From Chloroflexota bacterium (GTDB taxonomy: Bacteria > Chloroflexota > Chloroflexia > Chloroheliales > Chloroheliaceae), in NCBI GenBank assembly GCA_028287745.1, contig JAQBPB010000073.1, positions 1 to 64,000 of the forward strand: a DNA stretch of 64,000 nucleotides, written 5' to 3'. The number at the start of each line of letters is the position of its first letter. Positions within the stretch are counted from its first letter, which is position 1. This document shows positions 1-8,461 of this stretch, one piece after another. The notes beneath the pieces are model-generated. The model did no database searches, was not told where the DNA came from, and worked only from the letters and a program-made list of their open reading frames with translations. Made by a program: the position numbers and the translations under genes.

Positions 1-131
1 TGCCAGGCGACAACGTGCAGATGGGCGTCGAGCTGATCACACCTGTGGCGATTGAAGTCGGGTTGCGGTTTGCGATCCGGGAAGGTGGCCGGACGGTTGG
101 CGCCGGCTCGGTTACTGAAATCATAGCCTAA
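1..131 (+). CDS. tuf: Elongation factor Tu, C-terminal 42 residues (partial)
   Basis: Only the 3' end of the gene is in the window; the 5' part lies to the left. The reading frame beginning at base 3 gives [18 protein letters not shown], then a run ending in [18 protein letters not shown] and a TAA at 129-131. This is the near-invariant C-terminal beta-barrel (domain III) end of EF-Tu, the GTPase that delivers aminoacyl-tRNA to the ribosome. A strong palindromic terminator-like sequence follows within 65 bp, so the gene is probably the last of its operon. Confidence 0.95.
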   Translation, partial: PGDNVQMGVELITPVAIEVGLRFAIREGGRTVGAGSVTEIIA

Positions 132-194
132 TAAGCTGAAGAATTGACCGGGCGGCGAAAGCACTTAGTTTAAACTGCCTTGATCGCCTGGTGT

Positions 195-243
195 AAGTGC
201 GCTTTATCACATTTAAATGTGATAAAGCGCACTTTATTTTTAT
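195..243 (+). terminator. Palindromic terminator after tuf
   Basis: Bases 195-234 form a perfect 40-bp palindrome centred between 214 and 215 (arm sequence AAGTGCGCTTTATCACATTT), followed by TATTTTTAT. The RNA would fold into a very long hairpin with an A/U-rich tip and a U-rich tail, fitting an intrinsic terminator for tuf. The lack of any designed loop is unusual. Confidence 0.75.
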
Positions 244-352
244 AGTTCTGGGGTTAAAATAAGAATGTAAGCAAAACAAGTTATAAGAACTAAACCATAT
301 CCAACTTACAGAGAAAACCTCCTCCTTTTTCTTCTCTCAAACTCCTTCAAGA

Positions 353-381
353 GGGCACCGATGAGCAGCGGTGCCCTTTTC
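353..381 (+). terminator. Second plus-strand terminator hairpin
   Basis: GGGCACCG (353-360), an 8-nt loop and CGGTGCCC (369-376) are followed by TTTTCATTT. The T-run lies on the plus-strand side. No coding sequence was found between this hairpin and the tuf terminator, so it is either a back-up terminator or the end of a short noncoding transcript of about 110 nt. Confidence 0.6.
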
Positions 382-685
382 ATTTCATAGCGTTTTAGCT
401 AATCGCCGGTTCTAAACGCCGGAATTGTTACCCGCAAATTTTCTGGCTACAAAGCCCAGCCTAAAAACTTCCCTGTCACATCATAATAGGGTAAATTAGT
501 AAGAGGCCGCTTTGAAGCAAACCCGCCCTTTTGATAGGGCTAAAGTTTACGGCCATTAACAGGATGACAGGGTTTCGTTTTTTGGTAGAAGATTAAACCC
601 AACGGTTTATTATTTTTGGCTTTAGCTGAGAGGTGGGCGAGTGTAATTACCGGGCGGCAGGGTGTCTGGATAAGCCAGGCAATAA

Positions 686-1345
686 TTATGATTTGGCTTC
701 AAGCCGTTTGAGTGCAGCGTCAATGGCCTGGCAGGTGGCACACTCGGCACCCCGGCGGTGTGGGGTGTTATGGCGGGCGGTTTTAAGGGCAGCAATAGCC
801 TGGCGGTCGCCCAGTTCGCCTAAAGCTTCGGCAGCGGCAGGTGGCACCAGGTCGTTCTCATCACGCAGGCTGACAATCAGGGCCGGTACCGCCCGCCGGT
901 CGCCCAGTTTACCGATGGCCTGGGCCGCGAAGCGCCGGACTTGCCAGCTTTCGCGGCTGTCCTTTCGCTGGAGGGCGGCCAGCAAAGCTTCATAAGAGGC
1001 CGGGGAATTAAAGCGCGATAAAGCCAGGGCTGCTTCCTGGCAAACCAGTAAATCCCGGTCTTTCAGGGCATTTACCAGGCCCTCCAGGGCCCGGTCATCC
1101 CCCAGGCGGCCCAGGGCCTTAATCAGGTTCTGGCGGACGCCCCGGTCAGGTTCAAGTGCCAGCCGCCCAACCAGGCCCGGTACGGCATCCGCCGGGGCAA
1201 TCGCGGCCAGGGCTTTGGAAGCGTTCCGGCGGTAAATCACCGCCACGGCCGGGTCAAGCACACCTAACAGGCCCGTTATGTCACGGGCAGCTTCCATCTG
1301 TTTGATTGTACCGGCGTTCAGGGCCGGTTGTTCCGAAAATTCCAT
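686..1345 (-). CDS. HEAT-repeat protein
   Basis: The product has 219 residues made almost entirely of HEAT / PBS-lyase-like repeats of about 31 residues. Recurrent units such as AAIAPADAVPGLVGRL, ALGRLGDDRALEGLVNAL, AIGKLGDRRAVPALIVSL and ALGELGDRQAIAAL cover roughly residues 25-200. Such alpha-solenoids mediate protein-protein contacts; no catalytic motif is visible. There is no signal peptide or membrane segment, so it is probably cytoplasmic. The gene lies 86 bp downstream of the DedA gene on the same strand and could share its transcript. The partner is unknown. A phycobilin-lyase role is not implied by repeats of this kind. Confidence 0.85.
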   Translation of the reverse strand: MEFSEQPALNAGTIKQMEAARDITGLLGVLDPAVAVIYRRNASKALAAIAPADAVPGLVGRLALEPDRGVRQNLIKALGRLGDDRALEGLVNALKDRDLLVCQEAALALSRFNSPASYEALLAALQRKDSRESWQVRRFAAQAIGKLGDRRAVPALIVSLRDENDLVPPAAAEALGELGDRQAIAALKTARHNTPHRRGAECATCQAIDAALKRLEAKS

Positions 1346-1431
1346 AAAAAGTCAGTCCCCATATAAAAATATCAGCAGCCAACTGAATTAATCAATTGAC
1401 TGCTAAAAACTCGTTTAAGGCACGGCCGGTT

Positions 1432-2124
1432 CTATTGTGGCCACACCGGGTCGGCCGGTTTCGCTTCGGACAGGTCAGGTTGAACGCCTTTTTTGCGGCT
1501 TTGAATTGAATGCCAGACAAACCAGATTACCAGGCCCACTATAATAAGGACAATCGGGTAATCAATCCAGCCAATTGACTGGCGCAATTCCTCAAACTTC
1601 GGTCCCAGGATATAGCCGACCCAGGCCAGACCCAGGCACCAGATAAACGAACCGACGAAAGTATAGACGCAGAACGTGATAAAAGGCGTCTTTACGACCC
1701 CGGCCGGTAAGCTGATAAAGGTGCGCACCACCGGCAACAGGCGCGAGATAAAAGTCGCCAGGGCACCCCAGCGGTGCAGCCAGCGTTCGGCAATATCAAG
1801 ATGATTGGTATTTATCAGGAAGTATCTGCCGTACTTAACGACCAGCGGCCGGCCACCGGCCAGGCCAATCCAGTAAGCAATTACCGACCCTAACAGGCAA
1901 CCGAGCCCGCCGATAAAACCGGCAAAGACGAGTTGCAGCCACACAGGCGAAGACCCGGCCACATTGTGGATGAGTAACCACCCGGCCAGCGGCATCACGA
2001 TTTCGCTGGGAAGCGGAATCATCATGCTCTCAATCGCCATCATTAACAAAACACCCCACCAGCCAACACCGTCGTAAAACGTGGTCAGAAAGTGAATTAA
2101 TTGGTCCTCAAGGCCTTTTAACAA
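1432..2124 (-). CDS. DedA / SNARE-associated family membrane protein
   Basis: About 230 residues with the DedA-family pattern: a re-entrant first helix with ESMMIPLPSEIVMPLAGWLL, a G-rich segment (GGLGCLLGSVIAYWIGLAGG), then FISRLLPVVRTFISLPAG and hydrophobic C-terminal helices. DedA proteins are inner-membrane transporters linked to undecaprenyl-phosphate or phospholipid recycling. Family rule: the F-x-R-x-x-P-x-x-R motif is present. The frame is open to a TTG at 2154, but a strong AAGGAGG (2130-2136) lies 5 nt ahead of a TTG at 2124, so that start is preferred. It ends in a charged tail, probably cytoplasmic. Confidence 0.9.
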   Translation of the reverse strand: MLKGLEDQLIHFLTTFYDGVGWWGVLLMMAIESMMIPLPSEIVMPLAGWLLIHNVAGSSPVWLQLVFAGFIGGLGCLLGSVIAYWIGLAGGRPLVVKYGRYFLINTNHLDIAERWLHRWGALATFISRLLPVVRTFISLPAGVVKTPFITFCVYTFVGSFIWCLGLAWVGYILGPKFEELRQSIGWIDYPIVLIIVGLVIWFVWHSIQSRKKGVQPDLSEAKPADPVWPQ

Positions 2125-2215
2125 AATGCCCTCCTTAAAAATTACATCCCGCAATTAAATTCATTCTACCATAGAGTAGTGCAGGAGCACATTAAAGTAG
2201 GCAACCGGTAAATTT

Positions 2216-5158
2216 TTAAAGTACTGGAGCCTGGTTCGCTTCCAGCCAGAGCTGGCCCTTATCGCACACCCGGATAGCCTGATAGCTCCGGCCCGAGCTC
2301 AAGACCGCCGGGTGTTCGTCTATAAAACCGGCCTCAAGTTGTTTTTCAACCAGGGCTTCGACATCCTTAAGCCGCATGTTTTCGAATTTGCCTTTGAACG
2401 GGTTATTGGCCCGGGTACCAAAGGCGCTCTTGCGCCCCATAAGCAGGTTGACCAGGCCGCTGCGGCCCATCTGGGCTCCCTCTCCGCCGGTGACATAGTT
2501 AAGGCAGCCTAAGATCAGGCCGGTAGCTTCAGCATCCGTAAATTTAGGCGGCGGGTTGACCGAGGCCGGTTTCGAGCTTATTACCGGTTGAATTTTACCG
2601 GGCATTTTACGGTCTTTGGTTCCTTTTACGCAGTTATCGCAGGTGCCGCAGGGCCGGGCGATTTTTTCTCCAAAGTGGCGGGCCAAAAGCACCTGGCGGC
2701 AGGTCGCGGCTTTTAGATAAGTATCCAGGTGGTCCAGGCGCTGCCCGGCTTCGGTCTGGCGGCGGGCCAGCAACTCTTCCAGGCGAGAGCGCGCATCGTT
2801 CCCGGCATCCTTTAATTCAAGGTATAGTTCGCGCCGGGCCGTATCGTAACTGACAAACCCGGCTTCCTGCCACTCCAACAGCCGGAAATCCAGCTCAACC
2901 GGCGAAAGTTCTAACCGGCCCGCCAGCGAAACCAGGTCAAGTTGGACCGGACCGGAGCCTACCAGACCGGCCAGCCTGGCAACTTCCGCTGCTTCTGCGG
3001 GCAGAGGGAGGGCCGGGGCGGAAGCGGTGAGCGCCAGGCGAACGGCCAGCGGCAGGTCAAAGCTGCGTTCCAGTAACCCGGCCTGTTCCAGCAGCGAAAG
3101 GGCGACCCGGACCTGGCTTTCATCGGGGGCCGTAGAAGCAGGATAAGAACCGCCCAGGATTTCGCTCATGGCGACAATGCCGCGCCGGGGACGGCCCAGG
3201 CGCTGGGCAATCACCCGGTAAATCGCGCGCAAGGTTTCCAGGTCCAACTGCTCGTGGTCTTCCCGCAACCAGCGGCTGAGATTACCTTTATCGCTGCCGG
3301 AGTAAAGCATGATACAGTCGGCAATCTGGCCGTCCCGCCCGGCGCGCCCGGCTTCCTGCATATAGTTTTCTAAAGAGGTCGCAGGGTTAAAATGGATAAT
3401 AAAACGCACATCCGGTTTATCGATACCCATGCCAAAGGCGATAGTCGCGACAATGACCCTGGTCTGGCCGGAGGTCCAACTTTCCTGGGTCTGCTGGCGG
3501 AGCGCGCCATCCAGACCGGCGTGATAATGCCGGGCCCTGACGCCGTGCTGGCGCAAAAACGCCGCTATTTGCTCGCACTTTTCCCGGCTGCGAGTGTAAA
3601 TTATGCCGCTGCCCTCCAGGGTCTGGCAAAGTTCCGCGACTGTTTCCAGGCGTTGTTCGACCCTGGTCAGGATTTTTTCAACCCTGAAACTCAGGTTTGA
3701 ACGATATACACTGCCTTGCACCAGCTTGAAATCGCGGCCAAGTTCGCGGGTAATTTCACCGGCCACCTGGGGCGTGGCGGTCGCAGTCACGGCCAAAAGA
3801 GGAGTAACCAACCCGGCCAGGGCCCGGCGAATAAACAGGTAGTCCGGCCGGAAATCGTTGCCCCACATGGTCACACAATGGGCCTCGTCCACCACTATCA
3901 GGCTCAAACCGCCCCTGGTTAAAGCTTTAATAAAAGGGGTCTGGCGCAGGCGTTCCGGCGCGGCGTAAACCAGCCGGATGGAGCTGTCAGGCCGGGACAA
4001 CTGGCGTAAGCGCTGGGCCGCTTCCGCCGGTTCCAGGGAACTGTTGATTATCAAAGTCTGCGCTTTGAGAGCGGGCGGCAGTTTATCAAACTGATCTTTC
4101 ATTAAGGAAATCAACGGTGAAAGCACCAGCACCGGCCGGGGCAGCAGCATGGCCGGTAATTGATAACATAAAGACTTACCGGCCCCGGTCGGCAGGACCG
4201 CCAGGGTATCATGACCGGCCAGGATATTGGCGATAACCTGCTCCTGGCCCGGCCGGAATTCTTCGTGACCGAAAATATCGCGCAATACCTGGAAAGCGGC
4301 TTCCGGCAGCGCCTCTTCGGGCCGGGCCAGTTCCGGCAAGAGTTCAAGCCCGGCCACTTCGCCGGGTAAGGTGGAAGTGTTAATAACAAGGGTAGCTTCC
4401 TGGACCTGGCGGGCCAATTCGGCCTGTTTTTCCTGTTTATCCAGCCGGTAGGCCCCGGTTAAGCGGCAGGCTTTCTGGCTATTACCCAGTTTTTGCCACA
4501 ACTTGATAGCTTGCAGCGGCAGGACCGCCCCAAAGCCGGAAACTTCCTCAAGCTGCACCAACCGGGCTGTAACTTCCTCGATCTGCTCCTGCTTATGGGC
4601 TACCAGCGCCAGGTTTAAGATAAGGCGGCGGCTGGTAGGGTTGGTTTCCAACCCCTTGAGATAGGCCAGACGGGCCGCCTCTAGCTCACCCTGGTACAAC
4701 CAGACTTCCGCTTCAGTAACAGAAGTGGTATAGCGGTCAGGAAAAAGCTCTTGCATTTCCTCCAGGACCTGCTGGGCCGCGTCCAGGTTTTCCAGTGCCA
4801 GGTTAAGCTGGATCAGTTCGCTAAAATAGGTCACTCTGGAAGGTTCGGGCTCGGGCCACATCCTGGAAAAGATAAAAGAGGCCGGGCCAGTTTCACGCAA
4901 GGCCAAATACAGGCGAAATAATACATGTAAAAGTTTCTTGGACGGTTCTCCTCCCGCCAGGAGTTTCGCCCCAACAGCCCAACCCAGTACGCTCAGACCG
5001 GCTTCGGTTTTCCCGGTCAACTCGGTATCTTCTTCTGGTAGCAAAAAATTTAGAATGTCAGCCTGGAGGGCAGGAGGTAATTCAGTCAGTGTTTCAAGAT
5101 TCAAACCAAAAGGCACCAACCACTCCCGCAAAGCCTGTGGTTCAAGGAAAAGCTGCAT
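2216..5158 (-). CDS. recQ: RecQ-type ATP-dependent DNA helicase with TPR-like N-terminal extension
   Basis: 980 residues, much longer than typical RecQ (about 600). Residues 1-290 are helical and TPR-like (LYQGELEAARLAYLKGLETN; then NLALVAHKQEQIEEVTARL). The helicase core starts near residue 292 with EEFRPGQEQVI, Walker A LPTGAGKS, the box VDEAHCVTMWGNDFRPDY, SAT-like TATATP, and the motif VI stretch YMQEAGRAGRDGQ. A zinc site follows (CRQVLLARHFGEK, then CGTCDNC). The C-terminal 100 residues form a RQC/winged-helix-like region (GCLNYVTGGEG, then GFIDE). RecQ unwinds forked DNA 3' to 5' in recombination and repair. Canonical HCISQWGHDFR is altered to HCVTMWGNDFR. mutL lies upstream on the same strand, consistent with a repair neighbourhood. 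Confidence 0.93.
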   Translation of the reverse strand: MQLFLEPQALREWLVPFGLNLETLTELPPALQADILNFLLPEEDTELTGKTEAGLSVLGWAVGAKLLAGGEPSKKLLHVLFRLYLALRETGPASFIFSRMWPEPEPSRVTYFSELIQLNLALENLDAAQQVLEEMQELFPDRYTTSVTEAEVWLYQGELEAARLAYLKGLETNPTSRRLILNLALVAHKQEQIEEVTARLVQLEEVSGFGAVLPLQAIKLWQKLGNSQKACRLTGAYRLDKQEKQAELARQVQEATLVINTSTLPGEVAGLELLPELARPEEALPEAAFQVLRDIFGHEEFRPGQEQVIANILAGHDTLAVLPTGAGKSLCYQLPAMLLPRPVLVLSPLISLMKDQFDKLPPALKAQTLIINSSLEPAEAAQRLRQLSRPDSSIRLVYAAPERLRQTPFIKALTRGGLSLIVVDEAHCVTMWGNDFRPDYLFIRRALAGLVTPLLAVTATATPQVAGEITRELGRDFKLVQGSVYRSNLSFRVEKILTRVEQRLETVAELCQTLEGSGIIYTRSREKCEQIAAFLRQHGVRARHYHAGLDGALRQQTQESWTSGQTRVIVATIAFGMGIDKPDVRFIIHFNPATSLENYMQEAGRAGRDGQIADCIMLYSGSDKGNLSRWLREDHEQLDLETLRAIYRVIAQRLGRPRRGIVAMSEILGGSYPASTAPDESQVRVALSLLEQAGLLERSFDLPLAVRLALTASAPALPLPAEAAEVARLAGLVGSGPVQLDLVSLAGRLELSPVELDFRLLEWQEAGFVSYDTARRELYLELKDAGNDARSRLEELLARRQTEAGQRLDHLDTYLKAATCRQVLLARHFGEKIARPCGTCDNCVKGTKDRKMPGKIQPVISSKPASVNPPPKFTDAEATGLILGCLNYVTGGEGAQMGRSGLVNLLMGRKSAFGTRANNPFKGKFENMRLKDVEALVEKQLEAGFIDEHPAVLSSGRSYQAIRVCDKGQLWLEANQAPVL

Positions 5159-5329
5159 ATTATTTCACCCGGTTAATATATGAGTAGGAGGTTACGAGGT
5201 AGACCAGCCTAAAATATAGTCGAAATTAAAATTTGATCTTTATAATACTCAAGGTTAATTTATTTTAATTTAGAATAAGAAAAAAGTAAAGTAATTATGT
5301 GTAATGCATAGTTAAACCGGTTTAAAAAG

Positions 5330-5578
5330 TTAAGACACAGGACGGCGGGCCACATAGCTGTTCGCCAGGACCGGCGAATGGCCCAGGCGGGTTGTTCCAG
5401 CCAGTGCAACCCGCCAACCGGCCTGTTCAAGCTGAACTTTCAGGGCCGCAAAGGGCTGGTCCGGTATCGGGCGGCTTTCTTTCTGGCTGATTATCGCGCC
5501 GTTTTCTTCAATGTAGCTTTCGATTTCAATCACTTCTTCTCGCTCGTTGCAGTGAAAAAAGCGCACTTCCTGTTTCAT
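5330..5578 (-). CDS. Small conserved-looking protein of unknown function
   Basis: 82 residues starting MKQEVRFFHCNEREEVIEIE. The frame is open further upstream into mutL, but the ATG at 5578 has a GAGG about 10 nt ahead and leaves a 37-bp gap after mutL, so it is preferred. The sequence looks like a small alpha/beta domain: an acidic beta-hairpin, a helix (PFAALKVQLEQAGWRVAL) and a basic tail. I do not recognise a family. It is probably co-transcribed with mutL. No membrane segment or catalytic motif is visible. Confidence 0.6.
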   Translation of the reverse strand: MKQEVRFFHCNEREEVIEIESYIEENGAIISQKESRPIPDQPFAALKVQLEQAGWRVALAGTTRLGHSPVLANSYVARRPVS

Positions 5579-5615
5579 AAAGTCATACCTCGCTGTAAGC
5601 CTGAGTCTGGCTATT

Positions 5616-7628
5616 TTATTTCCGGCCAAAGCCCCGCTCAAGCTGGCCCTGGCTCAGGTGCATCAGGGTAGGACGGCCGTGGGCGCAGGCGTTCGGGTGG
5701 TGAGTCCGTTCCAGTTGGGTGATGAGCTGGCGCATCTCTTCATTGGTAAGAACCTGCCCGGCCCGCACCGCGCTATGGCAGGCCAGGCTGGCCGCCAGTT
5801 TATCACGCCAGGAACGCGGCACCTCCACCTGCAAACCTTCAGCCGCTTCGCTACGGTTCGGGTGACAACCGCCATCGCGGAGCCCTTCGGCCTCGTCCAG
5901 GATTTCTCCCAGGCTCAACTTGATATCGCGCCCCATCAAGGTCGCCGGGACCGCTTTTAGCCAGAAAGAGTGGTCTTCACCGGCTTCCACCCGGAAGCCC
6001 AGGGCCGCTAATTCGGTTTTCTTTTCGGCATCTTGCAGCCAGAGGCGCTGGCTGGCCGATAGGTCGAGTAAAAGCGGTTCCAGCAAAAGCTGGCTGTCCA
6101 GGTCGCGCCCGGCCAACCGGGCCTGGAACTGCTCATAAAAGACGCGTTCGTGGGCGGCATGTTGGTCAATCAGGTACATGCCATCCGGGCCTTCGGTGAC
6201 CAGGTAGGTGTTAGCCATCTGCCCCAGCACCCGCAAGAGCGGCAGGCGCGGCTTGACCGGCCCGGCAGGTTGGATAGGTTTAAATAATTCAGTTGGGCTA
6301 TTGCCGTTAGAACCATTGGCCGGTACCGGGGCTGCACCCGGTTTAGGGGCAGGCAGGTTGGTCCTGACATCGTCTAACATGCCGCCGCTGGCGTGCTCCT
6401 GGGGCTCTTCCCAGGAGCGCTGGCGTTCCCGCTCACCGGCCGGAGAAGGCGCGGCTAACGGGCCGGGATTGCTGCTGGCAGCAGCCTCGCCAGGGGCGAG
6501 CGGCGCATAAATATTATTGACCATCCTGGCGGCGGGTGAAACAAAGTCGAGCGGGTTGGCCGCCTGCCAGAGCGGGCTGTCAGCCCCGGCGACCAGGGCC
6601 GCCCGGACGGCCTTCTGGACCGCTATGAAGACCTGGCGTTCATGCAAAAAGCGCACCTCGGTCTTAGCCGGGTGAACATTGGCATCAACTTCGGACGGGT
6701 CAACTTCGATCTGGAGGACGCAAACCGGGTAACGCCCGGTCTGGAGCAAGCTGTGATAAGCTTCCTGGATCGCGTAAGAGAGCGTCCGGCTGATTACCCA
6801 GCGGCGGTTGACAAAGAAGGTAATAAAATTGCGGTTGGGCTTGCTGTAGCCCGGTTCGGCGGTCAGGCCCTTGACCCGCACGCCACCGCCCAGGGCGTCA
6901 TCCTGGATAACCCCGTCCGAATCGACCTGGGGCGGATGCGAATCCACTTCCAGCATGGCTTTCCCGGCTTCCGGCCCGTGAATTTTTATCACGGCGTCTT
7001 TTAATTCGCTGCTGCCGCTGGTCTGCAAAAGCAAGCGGCCTTCGCTAACCAGGCTGAATTTAATTTCGGGATAGGCCAGGGCGTAATTGTTGATGATGGT
7101 TAAAATCTGGGCGGCTTCGCTGGTGCCGCTGCGGGACCATTTCTGGCGAGCCGGAAGATTAAAGAAAAGGTTGCGGACTGTAATGACGGTCCCGGCAGGC
7201 GCCCCGGCGGGGCGGTGATAGACCAGCTTGCCGCCTTCGACCGCGATCTCGCTCCCGGCTTCCCCTTCAAGGGCATCGCCGTTGCGCGGCCGGGTCAGCA
7301 TGGTAAGCTGGCTGACCGCCCCGATAGAAGGCAAAGCCTCACCCCGGAAACCAAGCGTATGCAGGTTGTAAAGGTCCTCGGCTTCGGTTATTTTGCTGGT
7401 GGCGTGGCGCTCGAAAGCCAGCGGCACTTCTTTGAAAGGAATACCACAGCCATCATCGGAAATCCGCAAATAAGCCAGGCCGCCGTTTTTAATCTCAACC
7501 CGGATATTCTTCGACCCGGCATCAATACTGTTTTCGATTAGTTCTTTGACTACCGAGGCCGGTCGCTCGATAACTTCGCCCGCGGCGATTTTCATAGCGG
7601 TTTCCGGCGGTAAGACTCTTATACCCAA
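5616..7628 (-). CDS. mutL: DNA mismatch repair protein MutL
   Basis: 670 residues. The N-terminal GHKL ATPase carries IAAGEVIERPASVVKELIEN, the nucleotide-binding DDGCGI, and TLGFRGEALPSI. The S5-like domain has VDANVHPAKTEVRF. A Pro/Ala/Ser-rich linker spans about residues 375-465. The C-terminal dimerisation domain has YLIDQHAAHERVFYEQF, ACHSAVRAGQ and PNACAHGRPT. QHAAHERVFYE is a QxxAHERI-like segment, but the DQHA(X)2E(X)4E endonuclease motif and the C-P-H-G-R-P motif need a careful check: CAHGRP lacks the proline, although QHAAHE is present. MutL couples MutS recognition to strand incision. The start is TTG, 3 bp after the upstream P-loop gene. Confidence 0.96.
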   Translation of the reverse strand: MGIRVLPPETAMKIAAGEVIERPASVVKELIENSIDAGSKNIRVEIKNGGLAYLRISDDGCGIPFKEVPLAFERHATSKITEAEDLYNLHTLGFRGEALPSIGAVSQLTMLTRPRNGDALEGEAGSEIAVEGGKLVYHRPAGAPAGTVITVRNLFFNLPARQKWSRSGTSEAAQILTIINNYALAYPEIKFSLVSEGRLLLQTSGSSELKDAVIKIHGPEAGKAMLEVDSHPPQVDSDGVIQDDALGGGVRVKGLTAEPGYSKPNRNFITFFVNRRWVISRTLSYAIQEAYHSLLQTGRYPVCVLQIEVDPSEVDANVHPAKTEVRFLHERQVFIAVQKAVRAALVAGADSPLWQAANPLDFVSPAARMVNNIYAPLAPGEAAASSNPGPLAAPSPAGERERQRSWEEPQEHASGGMLDDVRTNLPAPKPGAAPVPANGSNGNSPTELFKPIQPAGPVKPRLPLLRVLGQMANTYLVTEGPDGMYLIDQHAAHERVFYEQFQARLAGRDLDSQLLLEPLLLDLSASQRLWLQDAEKKTELAALGFRVEAGEDHSFWLKAVPATLMGRDIKLSLGEILDEAEGLRDGGCHPNRSEAAEGLQVEVPRSWRDKLAASLACHSAVRAGQVLTNEEMRQLITQLERTHHPNACAHGRPTLMHLSQGQLERGFGRK

Positions 7629-7631
7629 AGT

Positions 7632-8105
7632 TTATATACGACTCCCTGATTTACTGTCATAGTTTTGGCTTTCTAAAAATTCCAGGGCTTGCTGGAGTAC
7701 CTGGTCCGGACTCCGGCCGCTGGTACTGATGAGTAGATCGGCGTTCTGGCGGGCGTGTGCCAGCCGTTCGTTCTCTTCGTCCAGGTATTCTTCGCCCCAG
7801 GAAATCTTCCGGCGCTGCCGAATGGTGGGCAGGTCCACGTCCAGGTAAATCAGGTGGCTGGGCCGGGTCATCTGCCACATGGTTTTGACATAGCTGTGTT
7901 CCTGGGCGGCGGCGTGGGCGTTATAGCCCTGTTCGCGCAGCGCTTCAACCAGCATGGACTTGCCGCTGGCGCAGGGACCGACCACCACAATTCGCTGGTG
8001 CGGCACGCTGCCCAGGTCCCCATTAGTGCTGACATTCAAGCGCCGTTTATGTTCGCGAGTCTCGGCCTCCCGCCGTTTTCGGGCCTCTTCTAGCTGGCCT
8101 CGCAT
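7632..8105 (-). CDS. P-loop NTPase / kinase-like protein
   Basis: 157 residues. A charged, coiled N-terminal helix (LEEARKRREAETREHKRRLN) precedes a P-loop fold: Walker A VVGPCASGKSMLVEAL near residue 40, then IYLDVDLPTIRQRR, a segment like the LID/substrate region of small nucleotide kinases, and ADLLISTSGRSPDQV near the end. This resembles adenylate/shikimate/gluconate-type kinases, but the substrate cannot be read from the sequence. The gene ends 3 bp before mutL and is probably the first gene of that transcript. AAGGAG lies just upstream of the ATG, with a plausible promoter at 8152-8180. Confidence 0.75.
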   Translation of the reverse strand: MRGQLEEARKRREAETREHKRRLNVSTNGDLGSVPHQRIVVVGPCASGKSMLVEALREQGYNAHAAAQEHSYVKTMWQMTRPSHLIYLDVDLPTIRQRRKISWGEEYLDEENERLAHARQNADLLISTSGRSPDQVLQQALEFLESQNYDSKSGSRI

Positions 8106-8151
8106 ACCACTCCTTCTAGCTAGTCGGCTTAGTTTACAACTATTCTTGCTA

Positions 8152-8180
8152 ATTTTACTCTACGTGCCAGTTTACTACAA
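8152..8180 (-). promoter_or_regulatory. Minus-strand promoter for the P-loop/mutL genes
   Basis: Read on the minus strand: TTGTAG (8180-8175), 17 nt, TAAAAT (8157-8152). The -10 matches consensus at five of six positions; the -35 keeps TTG. Transcription would start about 45 nt ahead of the ATG at 8105. Confidence 0.5.
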
Positions 8181-8351
8181 GGTTTCTCTTATTAACGGCC
8201 AGCCGGGCCGCCCCTTCTAAAGCCGGGTATTGCCCTGGCGCTATTTATGCGGTAAGGGTTTTACTGCGGAAAGCCCGACCCGGCAAAGATTAAAGGTCCT
8301 GACAAACCTGGCATTTCGGCTGCCAGGCGGGGCGGGGCGGCCCGAGTGGGC

Positions 8352-8380
8352 TTGACAAGCCAGGCTACTAGGGTTTAATT
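8352..8380 (+). promoter_or_regulatory. Plus-strand promoter for the DUF697 operon
   Basis: A perfect TTGACA (8352-8357), 17 nt, then TTAATT (8375-8380). Upstream in the same divergent gap is a hairpin CCTGGCA (8307-8313) / TGCCAGG (8321-8327). The start codon at 8462 is about 75 nt beyond the expected transcription start. Confidence 0.55.
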
Positions 8381-8461
8381 AATACATACCTTGAAGGTAA
8401 CACCAGGCTGACATTAAACAAGTGTTTCAGGCTAAAAATAACGACAACGAGGAGGACCGGC

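Larger units (their letters stand above)
132..685. other. Intergenic region between tuf and the HEAT gene
   Basis: No gene is supported here. It holds the two plus-strand hairpins listed separately. It also has an inverted pair CCCTGTCA (471-478) / TGACAGGG (565-572) enclosing about 85 bp. The right arm sits in AGGATGACAGGG, the same core seen in the dispersed repeats near 46150 and 62500, so this may be a decayed copy. The rest is AT-rich and featureless to the eye. Confidence 0.5.

Noticed and set aside
241..350. Possible small RNA between the tuf terminator and the 353-381 hairpin
   Set aside because: A weak TAAAAT and a downstream terminator fit a short transcript, but no -35 or conserved structure is visible, so not called as a gene.
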